A stretch of DNA of 64,000 bases from an uncultured Marmoricola sp. (GCF_943913695.1 NZ_CALTZE010000003.1:1-64000), one strand, 5' to 3'; shown: positions 50,262 through 58,595, counted from the stretch's first letter. Program-made: numbers and translations. Notes: generated from the letters alone by a model not told the origin.

Positions 50262-50314
50262 GCCGAGGACGCCGAGCCGCTGCCCGGAGTAGTGGCGGAG
50301 GGGCTGTCGCAGTG

Positions 50315-50343
50315 TTGCTCCTGATGTAGCAGACGTACTACAT
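50315..50343 (+). promoter_or_regulatory. Promoter with overlapping 20-bp dyad, ABC-XRE operon
   Basis: TTGCTC (50315-50320) and CTACAT (50338-50343) are 17 bp apart. The dyad ATGTAG-N8-CTACAT (50324-50343) covers the spacer and the -10 box, so a protein bound to it would block RNA polymerase. The XRE-type regulator encoded as the third gene of this operon is the obvious candidate. Confidence 0.55.
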
Positions 50344-50350
50344 TTCTCGC

Positions 50351-51274
50351 ATGGAAGCGACGGAAGTGGTCGTGCGGACGCACGGCCTGCAGATGGCCTA
50401 CGGCCCCCATCTCGTGCTGGACGGGGTCGACTTCGAGGTGCGCCGCGGTGAGGTGCTCTGCCTGCTGGGGCCCAACGGCGCCGGCAAGACCACGACGATC
50501 GAGATCCTGGAGGGCTTCCGGATCCGGTCGGGCGGCGAGGTCGAGGTGCTCGGCGAGGACCCCGCCACGGCGGGCGAGGCCTGGCGGGCGCGCACCGGCG
50601 TGGTGCTCCAGTCGTGGCGCGACCACCCGCGCTGGACGCCGCGGGCGCTGCTCACGCAGCTGGGCGGCTTCTACGCGCCCTATGCCACCGCGGGCGTGGA
50701 GCGGCCGTGGCCGGTCGAGGAGCTGCTCGACCTGGTGGGCCTCACCGAGATCGCGGACCGCAAGATCGGGACCTTCTCCGGCGGTCAGCGCCGCCGGCTC
50801 GACGTCGCCATGGGCATCGTCGGGCGGCCCGAGCTGCTCTTCCTCGACGAGCCGACCGCGGGGTTCGACCCCCAGGCGCGACGGGAGTTCCACGAGCTGG
50901 TGCACCGGCTCGCCGACATCGACGGCACCTCGATCCTGCTGACCACGCACGACCTCGACGAGGCGGACAAGCTCGCCGACCGCGTCGTGGTGCTGGCGGG
51001 CGGGCGCATCGTCGCCGACGACAGCGCCGACTCCCTGGCCCGACGGATGTCCGGCGAGGCCCAGGTGACCTGGACCCGCGACGGCGAGCGGTTCGTGCAC
51101 GCGACCCCGGAGCCCAACGACTTCCTGCGCGACCTGCTCGCGCAGCCCGGAGAGGTCGCGGACCTGGAGGTGCGCCGCGCCAGCCTGGAGGACGCCTACC
51201 TCGCCCTCGTGCAGCAGCACGAGGGCGGCGGGTCCTCCGACGAGGCCGCCCGCGTCTTCGAGGAGGCGTCGTGA
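50351..51274 (+). CDS. ABC-2 type exporter ATP-binding protein
   Basis: A 307-aa ABC ATPase: Walker A GPNGAGKTT (40-48), signature FSGGQRRRL near 140, Walker B LLFLDEPTAGFD, switch His. About 80 residues follow the ATPase core. It pairs with the membrane protein of the next gene (GTGA overlap). Drug, antibiotic or lipid export is common for this type; the substrate is unknown. Confidence 0.92.
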   Translation: MEATEVVVRTHGLQMAYGPHLVLDGVDFEVRRGEVLCLLGPNGAGKTTTIEILEGFRIRSGGEVEVLGEDPATAGEAWRARTGVVLQSWRDHPRWTPRALLTQLGGFYAPYATAGVERPWPVEELLDLVGLTEIADRKIGTFSGGQRRRLDVAMGIVGRPELLFLDEPTAGFDPQARREFHELVHRLADIDGTSILLTTHDLDEADKLADRVVVLAGGRIVADDSADSLARRMSGEAQVTWTRDGERFVHATPEPNDFLRDLLAQPGEVADLEVRRASLEDAYLALVQQHEGGGSSDEAARVFEEAS

Positions 51275-52128
51275 GCGCCGCGGGCACCACCGCGCACGCG
51301 GCCCGACTGGGCCTGCGCCGCGGCCTGGTGGAGTTCGTGCAGAGCATCAGGAGCACACAGGACCAGTGGTTCTACGGGTTCACCGCGGTGCTGGCGGTCG
51401 GCTACCTCTGGCTCCGGCGCGACGCCGACACCGGCACCGACATCTCCTTCGCCGCCTTCGCGCTGCCCGGGCTCCTGGCAGTCCTCATCGCCTTCGGCGT
51501 GGTGATCGGGCCGGCCTACCAGCTGGCGATGGAGAAGGAGGACGGCACGCTGCTGCGCCACCGCGCCGTGCCCGGAGGGATGGTCGGCTACGTCATCGGG
51601 TCGCTGGTCTACAACACGCTGTCGCTGCTGCCGCAGATGGTGGTGCTGCTCGTGCCGAGCTTCCTGCTCTTCGACGGGCTGATGGCCCATCCGAGCGGGT
51701 GGTTCACCGTCGCCTGGGTGATCCTCCTCGGACTCGCCGCGATGCTCCCGATCGGCATGGTCATCGGCTCCCTCGTGCCCGGCGTGCAGAAGGTCGGCAT
51801 GTGGGGCATGCTGCCGGTCATGTCGCTGGCCGGCATCTCCGGCATCTTCTACCCGGTGCAGATGCTCTGGGGCTGGGTGCAGGTGGTGGCGCAGGTCTTC
51901 CCGATGTACTGGACGGCGCTGGGGCTGCGCTCGGCCTTCCTCCCCGACGCAGCCGCGGCCGCCGAGATCGGCGGTTCGTGGCGACCGGTCGAGACCGTGC
52001 TGGTGCTCGGCGCCTGGGCCGTGGTCGGGGCCGTGGTCACTCCCGTCGTGCTGCGCCGCATGGCGCGCCGCCAGACCGGCTCGTCGGTGGCGGCGGCGCG
52101 CGAGGCCACCATGCAGTGGGTCAGGTGA
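51271..52128 (+). CDS. ABC-2 type exporter permease
   Basis: A 285-aa membrane protein with six helices and the ABC-2 motif region around PVMSLAGISGIFYPVQ. A cytoplasmic EKEDGTLLRHRAVP loop contacts the ATPase in this family. The GTG overlaps the ATPase gene, and the 3' end overlaps the regulator gene (GTGA), so all three are made together. Confidence 0.9.
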   Translation: MSAAGTTAHAARLGLRRGLVEFVQSIRSTQDQWFYGFTAVLAVGYLWLRRDADTGTDISFAAFALPGLLAVLIAFGVVIGPAYQLAMEKEDGTLLRHRAVPGGMVGYVIGSLVYNTLSLLPQMVVLLVPSFLLFDGLMAHPSGWFTVAWVILLGLAAMLPIGMVIGSLVPGVQKVGMWGMLPVMSLAGISGIFYPVQMLWGWVQVVAQVFPMYWTALGLRSAFLPDAAAAAEIGGSWRPVETVLVLGAWAVVGAVVTPVVLRRMARRQTGSSVAAAREATMQWVR

Positions 52129-52370
52129 CGACCAGCGAGGCGGTGCACAACCGCATCACGCTGCTGCGCGCCGAGCAGGGCGTCAGCCGGCGCCAGCTCG
52201 CCGACGCGCTGGGGGTCCACTACCAGACCGTGGGCTACCTCGAGCGCGGTGAGTACAACCCCTCGCTGCACCTCGCGCTGCGCATCGCGGAGTTCTTCGG
52301 GGTGCCCGTCGAGGTGGTCTTCTCCCTCGAGCCGTTCCCGCGGGTCAGCGACCAGGCGCACTCGGCGTGA
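52125..52370 (+). CDS. Small XRE-family transcriptional regulator
   Basis: An 81-aa protein that is almost only a helix-turn-helix of Cro/C1 type: RITLLRAEQGVSRRQLADAL, HYQTVGYLERGEYNPS, then LALRIAEFFGVPVEVVF. It probably controls its own operon, through the dyad at 50324-50343. This is inferred from position. Its 3' end overlaps the convergent racemase gene by 26 bp. Confidence 0.9.
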   Translation: MTTSEAVHNRITLLRAEQGVSRRQLADALGVHYQTVGYLERGEYNPSLHLALRIAEFFGVPVEVVFSLEPFPRVSDQAHSA

Positions 52371-53067
52371 GGTCCAGCGCCACGTCGGCCAGGGCGGCGG
52401 CGTGGGCGGCACAGCTGTCGACGAGCGGCAGCGGGCTGTCGTCGGGGCCGAGCAGCAGGCCGATCTCCGTGCACGCGAGCACGACCGCCTCGGCTCCGCG
52501 GGCGGCCATGCCCTCGATCGCCGCGACGTACGCCGCTCGCGAGGACGCCCGCACGACGCCCTGGGTGAGCTCCTCGAAGACGACCCGGTCGACCTCGATG
52601 CGCTCGTCGGCGTCGGGCACGACCGTGGAGACGCCGTGGCGAGCCAGCCGCTCGGCGTAGAACTCCTCCTCCATGACCCAGCGGGTCGCGAGCAGCCCGA
52701 CCCGTGAGGCGCCGGCACGCGACGCCTCGGCGGCCACCGCGTCGGCGATGTGGAGCAGCGGCACGCCGGTGCCGGCCAGACCGTCCTCGACCCGCGGGGC
52801 GACCTTGTGCATCAGGTTGGTGCAGATGGCGACCGTCTCCGCGCCCGCGGCGACGCAGTCGAGGGCGGCGGAGGTCAGCAGGTCGCCTGCCGCGTCCCAC
52901 TCCTCCGCGAGCTGGAGCCGACGCACCTCGGCGAAGTCGAGCGAGGTGAGCACCAGCCGGGCGGAGGCGTGCCCCCCGCGCGCGCCCGCCACCCGCTCGT
53001 TGACCAGGCGGTAGTACTCCGCCGTCGAGTGCCAGCTCATGCCGCCGACCAGGCCCACGGTGCTCAT
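52345..53067 (-). CDS. Aspartate/glutamate racemase family protein
   Basis: A PLP-independent racemase of 240 aa. Two catalytic Cys are in AICTNLMHK (near 82) and VLACTEIGLL (near 190), as in YgeA/RacX. It starts TVGLVGGMSWHST. YgeA-type enzymes have broad, often non-canonical D-amino acid activity. ATG 53067 is chosen with CATCCT ending 7 nt before it. It is divergent from a LysR gene (77 bp), which may control it. Confidence 0.9.
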   Translation of the reverse strand: MSTVGLVGGMSWHSTAEYYRLVNERVAGARGGHASARLVLTSLDFAEVRRLQLAEEWDAAGDLLTSAALDCVAAGAETVAICTNLMHKVAPRVEDGLAGTGVPLLHIADAVAAEASRAGASRVGLLATRWVMEEEFYAERLARHGVSTVVPDADERIEVDRVVFEELTQGVVRASSRAAYVAAIEGMAARGAEAVVLACTEIGLLLGPDDSPLPLVDSCAAHAAALADVALDLTPSAPGR

Positions 53068-53144
53068 GACGTCGAGGATGCCCTCCGACCTCACTCCAAG
53101 GAATCCCCGAGCTGGTTGGTCCAGCCATAAGGCAGGCTTGGGTC

Positions 53145-54023
53145 ATGGGGATGGACGCGCGCCGGGTGCTGCTCTTCCGCGACGTCGTGCGCGCGGGCTC
53201 GCTGAGCGCGGCGGCGCGCGAGCTGGGGTGGACGCAGCCGGCGGTGAGCCAGCAGCTGCAGCGCCTCGAGCGCGAGGCGGGCTGCCCACTGCTTGTCCGT
53301 GGTCCACGGGGTGTCACCCCGACGGAGGCCGGTGTCGCCCTGCTCGCTCGCGCCGACACCGTGGCGGGCGAGCTGCGGCTCGCGCAGGAGGAGGTCGACG
53401 CCCGGGCGCAGCTGCGCGCCGGCCGGGTCCGGCTGGTCGCCTTCCCCTCCGCCGCTGCCACCATCGCGCCCGGTGCCCTGGCCGGGCTGACCGCCGCGCA
53501 TCCCGGCGTCGAGGTGTCGATGGGGGAGGCCGAGCCTCCCGAGGCCCTGGCCGCGGTGCGCGCCGACGAGGCCGACCTCGCGCTGGTCTTCGGCTACGAC
53601 GGTCCGCCCGCCGACCTGCGCGAGCTGCGGTGGACCACCCTCGTGGTCGAGCCTGTGCACCTCGTCGACCGCGAGGGTGCCCCACCCCGCGGGCTGGCCG
53701 ACCTGGCCGACGAGCCGTGGATCGCCGGCTGCGTGAGGTGCCGGACCCACCTCGTCGAGCGGTGCGAAGCGGCGGGGTTCAGCCCGCAGGTGCGCTACGA
53801 GAGCGACGACTACGTGATGGTGCAGCACCTCGTGGCCCGTGGGCTCGGCGTGACGCTGCTGCCCGCGTCGGCCCTGGCGGCCTACCGGCACCCGGGCGTG
53901 AGCGTGCGCGAGGACGACCTGGGGGAGCGGCACGTCGGGCTCGTGCACCGTCACGGCGCCGACCGAGTGCCGGCGATCGGGGCGCTGCGCGACGCGCTCG
54001 TCGGGGCTATCGTCGCGACATGA
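53145..54023 (+). CDS. LysR-family transcriptional regulator
   Basis: A 292-aa LysR regulator: N-terminal winged HTH (RVLLFRDVVRAGSLSAAARELGWTQPAVSQQLQRLE), then the periplasmic-binding-like effector domain (~90-290). The divergent placement to the racemase gene with 77 bp between is the classical LysR target layout. CAGGCT ends 6 nt before the ATG. The stop overlaps the next gene by ATGA. Confidence 0.92.
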   Translation: MGMDARRVLLFRDVVRAGSLSAAARELGWTQPAVSQQLQRLEREAGCPLLVRGPRGVTPTEAGVALLARADTVAGELRLAQEEVDARAQLRAGRVRLVAFPSAAATIAPGALAGLTAAHPGVEVSMGEAEPPEALAAVRADEADLALVFGYDGPPADLRELRWTTLVVEPVHLVDREGAPPRGLADLADEPWIAGCVRCRTHLVERCEAAGFSPQVRYESDDYVMVQHLVARGLGVTLLPASALAAYRHPGVSVREDDLGERHVGLVHRHGADRVPAIGALRDALVGAIVAT

Positions 54024-54397
54024 GGCGCGAGCCCCACGAGAACGTCGCCACGGTGCTGGTGCATCCCGGCGTGCTCACGGAGCTGGAGCTGGCCTGCATG
54101 ACCGACGACCTGCGGCTGTGGCAGGTGCGCTCGGCGCCCCTCGTCATCGACGGGGAGCGGAGGGCGTTCCAGGTGCGTCGGCGGCTGCTGATGGCCAAGC
54201 GCGGCGCGTGGGACTGCGCCGCCGACTGGGTGCCGGTGTGGATCGGCTTCGGCCCCGCCTGGCAGCGCGGTGACGAGCCCCTGCCGTGGGCCGCGCACGA
54301 GGCGCTGTGGGGCCTGCTCGACTCCTACGCCGAGCAGGTGCGCTTCCAGCGCCGCCTCGGCGGGGTGGCCCGGATGCCGGTGCCGCACGACCGCTGA
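54020..54397 (+). CDS. Hypothetical protein
   Basis: A 125-aa soluble protein I do not recognise. It is rich in Trp and Arg (RLWQVRSAPLVI, WDCAADWVPVWIGFG, WAAHEALWGLLDSY) and lacks a signal. The ATG overlaps the LysR stop (ATGA), but TATCGT ends 6 nt before it, so it may also have its own leaderless transcript. It converges on a lipoprotein gene, with 4 bp between. Confidence 0.6.
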   Translation: MRREPHENVATVLVHPGVLTELELACMTDDLRLWQVRSAPLVIDGERRAFQVRRRLLMAKRGAWDCAADWVPVWIGFGPAWQRGDEPLPWAAHEALWGLLDSYAEQVRFQRRLGGVARMPVPHDR

Positions 54398-54401
54398 GGA
54401 G

Positions 54402-54845
54402 TCAGCGCACGCAGCCGCCCGTGCCGCTCACGGCGGCGAGGCCGTCGTCGGGGAAGACCGTGACGCCCATCGTGATGCCGTCCTTCCGGAAGACCGTGTT
54501 CTGGTTGGCCCGCTCCGCGACGTCCCAGCCCTCGGTGCGGTAGCGGTCGGCGACCGGTCCGCGCACCTGGGCCAGCGCGTCGCCGGCCACCTTGACCCTC
54601 ACGTCGTAGACCAGGTCCTTGCCCGACTCCTTGTCGCCCGGGACGCAGTCGGTGATGACGTCCTGCTGCACCTCGGGATCGGTCCCGACCGCCGCAGCCA
54701 GCTCGTCGATCGCGCTGCGCGCCTGCGCGGCGACCCTCTCGATGTCGCGCTCCACCTCGTCGTCCCCGGCCCCGGCGCACCCGCCGATCACCAGCACCGC
54801 CGCCGCGACCGCGACTGCGACCGCGCCCTGTCGTGGTCTGCTCAC
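54402..54845 (-). CDS. Hypothetical lipoprotein
   Basis: A 147-aa predicted lipoprotein (VIGGC lipobox, Cys23). The exported part contains two further Cys and no recognised domain. GTG 54845 gives a normal signal peptide. GTG 54917 would add 24 residues but has TACGGT 6 nt before it; the start is therefore unsettled. The 215-bp gap to zur holds a short direct repeat (CCTCAGTGCCGG twice near 55043-55070), the second copy being the end of zur. Confidence 0.6.
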   Translation of the reverse strand: MSRPRQGAVAVAVAAAVLVIGGCAGAGDDEVERDIERVAAQARSAIDELAAAVGTDPEVQQDVITDCVPGDKESGKDLVYDVRVKVAGDALAQVRGPVADRYRTEGWDVAERANQNTVFRKDGITMGVTVFPDDGLAAVSGTGGCVR

Positions 54846-55060
54846 TCGACGTCCACTGGCTCGCCCGGCGCCCACCCGGTCGGCATCCGGCCCGTACGTC
54901 TCCGAGAGTCCCACCACGGCCCCACCGTAGGAGTGAGCGAGGGACGTCGTGCGCACGTCGTCGGCGGGTCCGGCGTGGAGCTCCTCGCGCCAGCCCCGGA
55001 CGGTCGGCCCTCGGCGCCGCGCCGCGGCGGTGCCACGGTGGACCTCAGTGCCGGTGCACC

Positions 55061-55468
55061 TCAGTGCCGGGCGCAGTCCCGGCAGGTGCCGAAGAGCTCC
55101 AGCGTGTGCGACACGTCGATGTAGCCGTGCTCCGCGGCGATGCTGCTCGTCCACCGCTCGACCGTGGGCCCCTCGACCTCCACGGTGGCGCCGCAGGCAC
55201 GGCACACCAGGTGGTGGTGGTGCGTGGAGCTGCAGCGGCGGTAGATGCTCTCACCGGTCTCGGTGCGCAGCGAGTCGATCTCGTCGGCCTCGGCGAGGGC
55301 CTGCAGCGTGCGGTAGACCGTCGAGAGCCCCACCGAGTCGCCGCGCTCGCGCAGCAGGGCGTGGATCTCCTGGGCGCTGCGGAAGTCGTCGAAGGCGTCC
55401 AGGGCGGCGGCCACGGCGCGCCGCTGCCGGGTCGGGCGGACGCCCGCTGCGGGCTCAGTGCTCGTCAT
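55061..55468 (-). CDS. zur: Fur-family zinc regulator Zur
   Basis: A 135-aa Fur-family repressor. The winged HTH (about 10-75) is followed by the metal site with the His run (STHHHHLVCRACG) and a second Cys pair (GTCRDCARH), the structural zinc site. Zur rather than Fur is inferred from the operon with znuACB and the Zur boxes at 58224-58259. The ATG lies 14 bp inside the znuB 3' end, so it is made from the transcript it represses. Confidence 0.92.
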   Translation of the reverse strand: MTSTEPAAGVRPTRQRRAVAAALDAFDDFRSAQEIHALLRERGDSVGLSTVYRTLQALAEADEIDSLRTETGESIYRRCSSTHHHHLVCRACGATVEVEGPTVERWTSSIAAEHGYIDVSHTLELFGTCRDCARH

Positions 55469-56453
55469 AGTGCGCTCCGTGGGGGGCGTGACGGTGACCG
55501 TCGTGGACGTAGTCGACGTGGTCGCCGTGCCGGACGGCCGCGTGGCCGCACTCCGGTCCGTGCTCGTGCGGATGCTCCCCGGCGTGCTCGGGCTGAGGCC
55601 CGTCGGGGTCCTCGGGGAAGGGCTGGTGCAGCCGCGAGCGCCGTCGCAGCCAGACGCCCACCGGCCAGGTGGCCGCGAAGCCGGCGAGCGCGAGCAGCAC
55701 GATGGCCGGTCCGGGCGTGACGGTCGCGCGCTCCGACAGCAGCGCCGAGGCGCTCAGGCCGCCGACCGAGGCGACGGTGCCCAGACACATGGCCGCGAGC
55801 AGCGTGGCGCGGAAGGAGCGCGTCAGCTGCTGGGCGGTGGCGACCGGCACCACCATGAGCGCGGAGACCAGCAGCAGCCCGACGGTGCGCATCGCGACGG
55901 TCACGGTCACCGCGGCGAGCACGGCCACGAGCACGTTGTAGGCGCGCACGCGCAGTCCGGCGACCCGGGCGAAGTCCTGGTCGTGGGCCAGCGCGAAGAG
56001 CTGTGGCGAGAGCCCCACGGCACACAGCACCACGAGGGTCGCCAGGCCCATCGTGAGCAGCACATCGGCCAGCGAGAGCGTCGTGATGGCGCCGAAGAGG
56101 TATTCCTGCAGCCGCGCCGCGCTCTGGCCGCCGAGGCCGGTCAGCAGCACGCCACCCGCCAGACCGCCGTAGAAGAGCAGCGCGAGCGCGACGTCACCGT
56201 TGGTGTGCCCGCGCTCGCGGATCACCTCGATGAGCACGGCGCCGATGACGGCGACGCCGACCGCCGTCCACACCGGAGAGGTGCCGGTGACCAGGCCGAG
56301 TGCGACACCGGTGACGGCGACGTGCCCGATGCCGTCGCCCATCAGGGCCATCCGCCGCTGCACCAGGTAGGTGCCGATCGCGGGCGCCGCCAGGCCGGTG
56401 AAGAGCGCGGCCAGCAGCGCGCGCTGCATGAAGGCGTAGGAGAAGAGGTCCAT
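55455..56453 (-). CDS. znuB: Zinc ABC transporter permease ZnuB with His-rich tail
   Basis: A 332-aa membrane protein of the ABC-3 family, about eight helices, with MGDGIGHVAVTGVALG and LFGAITTLSL motifs. Residues ~285-332 form a His/Asp/Glu-rich cytoplasmic tail (HPHEHGPECGH, HDGHRHAPHGAH). A tail this rich is not usual for ZnuB and could buffer zinc. It overlaps znuC (1 bp) and zur (14 bp). Confidence 0.93.
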   Translation of the reverse strand: MDLFSYAFMQRALLAALFTGLAAPAIGTYLVQRRMALMGDGIGHVAVTGVALGLVTGTSPVWTAVGVAVIGAVLIEVIRERGHTNGDVALALLFYGGLAGGVLLTGLGGQSAARLQEYLFGAITTLSLADVLLTMGLATLVVLCAVGLSPQLFALAHDQDFARVAGLRVRAYNVLVAVLAAVTVTVAMRTVGLLLVSALMVVPVATAQQLTRSFRATLLAAMCLGTVASVGGLSASALLSERATVTPGPAIVLLALAGFAATWPVGVWLRRRSRLHQPFPEDPDGPQPEHAGEHPHEHGPECGHAAVRHGDHVDYVHDGHRHAPHGAHYDEH

Positions 56454-57211
56454 CACGCACCCTCCAGCGGGGCGGCGACGTGGGGTGCGTGCTGGTGCCG
56501 CGACGGGTCCGGGTGGTGGGCATGGTGAGGGTCCAGGTCGAGCGGCGGCGCGCCGTCGTGGACCACGCGGCCGTCGCGCAGCACGACCGCACGGTCGACG
56601 AGTGGGCGCAGCGGGCCGAGCTCGTGAGCCACCAGCACCATCGTCGCCCCGCGGTGCTTCAGCGTCTGCAGGGCGTCGGCGAGCGCCAGCTGGTGGGTGG
56701 CGTCGACCCCCGCGGTGGGCTCGTCGAGGAAGAGCAGCTCGGGCTCGCCGGCCAGCGCCCGGGCGATGAGCACGCGCTGTTGCTGACCACCTGAGAGCAG
56801 CGACACTCCGTCGCCACGGCGCTCGGCCAGCCCCACCGTCTCCAGGGCGTCGGTGATCGCGCGGCGGTCGGCCCGTCCCAGCGGTCGCAGCAGCCGACGC
56901 CGGGTCAGGCGACCCGAGGCCACCACCTCCCACACCGAGGCCGGCACGCCCGACCCGGCGCTCGAGCGCTGCGGCACGAAGCCGATGCGCTGCCAGTCGT
57001 GGAAGCGCCCGACCGGCTCGCCGAAGAGCCGCACCTCCCCGCGCGTGAGCGGCCACAGGCCCGTCATCGCCTTGACGAGGGTCGACTTGCCCGACCCGTT
57101 GGGTCCGAGCACGGCGAGCAGCTCGCCTGCGTGCACCGTCACATCGACGCCGCGCAGCACGGGACGACCGCCCAGGGCGAGGGTCCCGTCCTGCACCTCG
57201 ACGGGGTTCAT
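56453..57211 (-). CDS. znuC: Zinc ABC transporter ATPase ZnuC with His-rich tail
   Basis: A 252-aa ABC ATPase: Walker A GPNGSGKS (36-43), signature LLSGGQQQRVLIA, Walker B LLFLDEPTAGVD and switch His in VLVAHELG. The last ~30 residues are His/Pro-rich (DPHHAHHPDPSRHQHAPH). The ATG overlaps the znuA stop (ATGA). Confidence 0.93.
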   Translation of the reverse strand: MNPVEVQDGTLALGGRPVLRGVDVTVHAGELLAVLGPNGSGKSTLVKAMTGLWPLTRGEVRLFGEPVGRFHDWQRIGFVPQRSSAGSGVPASVWEVVASGRLTRRRLLRPLGRADRRAITDALETVGLAERRGDGVSLLSGGQQQRVLIARALAGEPELLFLDEPTAGVDATHQLALADALQTLKHRGATMVLVAHELGPLRPLVDRAVVLRDGRVVHDGAPPLDLDPHHAHHPDPSRHQHAPHVAAPLEGA

Positions 57212-58224
57212 CGGCAGCCGTTCGCCTCGGCGAGGGCCGCGAGGTTGTCGCGCATCAGCGAAAGGTAGTCCTCGTCGGCGGTCTCGTCGCCGAGGCCCTC
57301 GATCGGGTCGAGCACGGCGGTGCGCACACCGGCGTCGTCCGCGAGCGACTCCGCCAGCCGGGCGCTGACCAGCCGCTCGGAGAAGACGGTCGTGATGCCG
57401 TCGGAGGCGATCAGGTCCTGCAGTCGCGCGAGGTCGGCGGGGGTGGGCTCGGCGCCGGGGCTGAGACCGTTGATCGGCTCGAAGTGCAGGCCGTAGCGCT
57501 CGAGGTAGCCGAAGGCGTCGTGGCTGACCACGACGGTCTCGCGCTCGCACGACGCCAGGGTCTCCTCGTACGCCGCGTCGAGGGCCTCGAGCTCGGCGCG
57601 CAGGTCGGCGGCGTCGGCGGCGTAGTCCTCGGCATGGTCGGGGTCGACCTCGCCGAGCTCCTGCGCCAGCGCGTCGCCTACGTCGGCCATCCGGAGCGGG
57701 TCGAGCCAGAAGTGCGGGTCGTCCTCTCCGTGCTCGTGCCCGTCGTGCTCGTCGTCCCCGTGCCCCTCGTCCTCGTGCTCGTGCCCCTCGTCCTCGTGCT
57801 CGTGAGCCTCGTGGTCCTCCTCGGATGACGTCAGCAGATCGGCCACCGAGGCGACGTCGAGCACCGCCCCGCCCGCATTGGCCTCGACGCTGTCGTCGAC
57901 GGCCGCCTGGAAGCCCCCGAGGTAGACCACGACGTCCGCGTCGGCGATCTCGGCGGTCTGCCGCGGTGCGAGCTCCAGGTCGTGGGGCTCCCCGCCGGGC
58001 TGGGTCAGGCCGGTGACCTGCGCGCGCTCGCCGCCGACGCGCTCGGCCAGGAACTGCAGCGGGTAGAAGGAGGCCGCGACGCTCACCTGCCCACCAGAGC
58101 CCCCGGAGCCCTCGGCGCGCTCCGTGGTCTCGTCGCCGGAGATCGCGGCGCAGCCGCTGCCGAGGAGGAGCAGGCCGGTCAGACCGGCGGTGGCGAGGCG
58201 GCGGGGGAGCACGGGGGCAGACAT
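57208..58224 (-). CDS. znuA: Zinc-binding lipoprotein ZnuA
   Basis: A 338-aa extracytoplasmic solute-binding protein (cluster A-I). Lipobox LGSGC (Cys25), mature start VSVAASFYPLQF, metal ligands PHDLEL and PHFWLDP, and a His/Asp/Glu-rich loop (about 118-160) with repeated HEHEDEGH units that marks zinc rather than manganese binding. The ATG at 58224 is chosen because the promoter and Zur boxes end there and the transcript would be leaderless; an earlier in-frame start (58281) would read through both operators. Confidence 0.95.
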   Translation of the reverse strand: MSAPVLPRRLATAGLTGLLLLGSGCAAISGDETTERAEGSGGSGGQVSVAASFYPLQFLAERVGGERAQVTGLTQPGGEPHDLELAPRQTAEIADADVVVYLGGFQAAVDDSVEANAGGAVLDVASVADLLTSSEEDHEAHEHEDEGHEHEDEGHGDDEHDGHEHGEDDPHFWLDPLRMADVGDALAQELGEVDPDHAEDYAADAADLRAELEALDAAYEETLASCERETVVVSHDAFGYLERYGLHFEPINGLSPGAEPTPADLARLQDLIASDGITTVFSERLVSARLAESLADDAGVRTAVLDPIEGLGDETADEDYLSLMRDNLAALAEANGCR

Positions 58225-58238
58225 GACAATGATTCTCA
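58224..58238. promoter_or_regulatory. Zur box 1, overlapping znuA start
   Basis: TGACAATGATTCTCA is a 7-1-7 imperfect inverted repeat of the Zur/Fur type. It covers the -10 (GAGAAT on the minus strand, 58237-58232) and the first base of znuA. Confidence 0.85.
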
Positions 58239-58260
58239 GAACACTGAGAATGATTGTCAA
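58232..58260 (-). promoter_or_regulatory. znuA promoter inside Zur boxes
   Basis: On the minus strand TTGACA (58260-58255) and GAGAAT (58237-58232) are separated by exactly 17 bp. The -10 ends 7 nt before the znuA ATG, so the mRNA is leaderless and the promoter lies entirely within the two operators. Confidence 0.75.
58245..58259. promoter_or_regulatory. Zur box 2, overlapping znuA -35
   Basis: TGAGAATGATTGTCA mirrors box 1; together they make a near-perfect 36-bp inverted repeat. Centres are 21 bp apart, two helical turns. It covers most of TTGACA (58260-58255, minus) and faces the divergent monooxygenase-like gene. Confidence 0.85.
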
Positions 58261-58283
58261 ATCCGCGGCGGTAGGCTGCACCG

Positions 58284-58595
58284 GTGCTGGTCGTCAACAG
58301 GTTCCGCGTCACCGAGGAGGACGCCGAGGGCTTCCGCGTCGAGCTCCGCGCCGCCCATGACGTCCTCGCCGCGCAGCGCGGCTACGAGGGCGGTCGGCTC
58401 GGGCGCAACGTCGACGACCCGACGCTGTGGGCCATGGCCACGTGGTGGCGCGACGTGGGCAGCTACCGCCGGGCGCTCTCGGCGTACGACGTCAAGCTCA
58501 ACGCCGTCCCGCTGCTCTCGCGAGCGGTCGAGGAGCCGTCGGCCTACGAGGACCTCGAGGGCGAGCTCAACCTCGACCTCCCCCGCGTCACCTGA
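58284..58595 (+). CDS. Antibiotic biosynthesis monooxygenase (ABM) domain protein
   Basis: A 103-aa dimeric alpha-beta barrel (LVVNRFRVTEEDAEGF, LAAQRGYEGGRLGRN, WAMATWWRDVGSYRRAL) of the ABM family, which includes small quinol and heme-degrading oxygenases; the reaction is unknown. TAGGCT (58272-58277) ends 6 nt before the GTG. It is divergent from znuA, and Zur box 2 ends 13 bp before that -10, so zinc-dependent control is possible. Confidence 0.8.
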   Translation: MLVVNRFRVTEEDAEGFRVELRAAHDVLAAQRGYEGGRLGRNVDDPTLWAMATWWRDVGSYRRALSAYDVKLNAVPLLSRAVEEPSAYEDLEGELNLDLPRVT

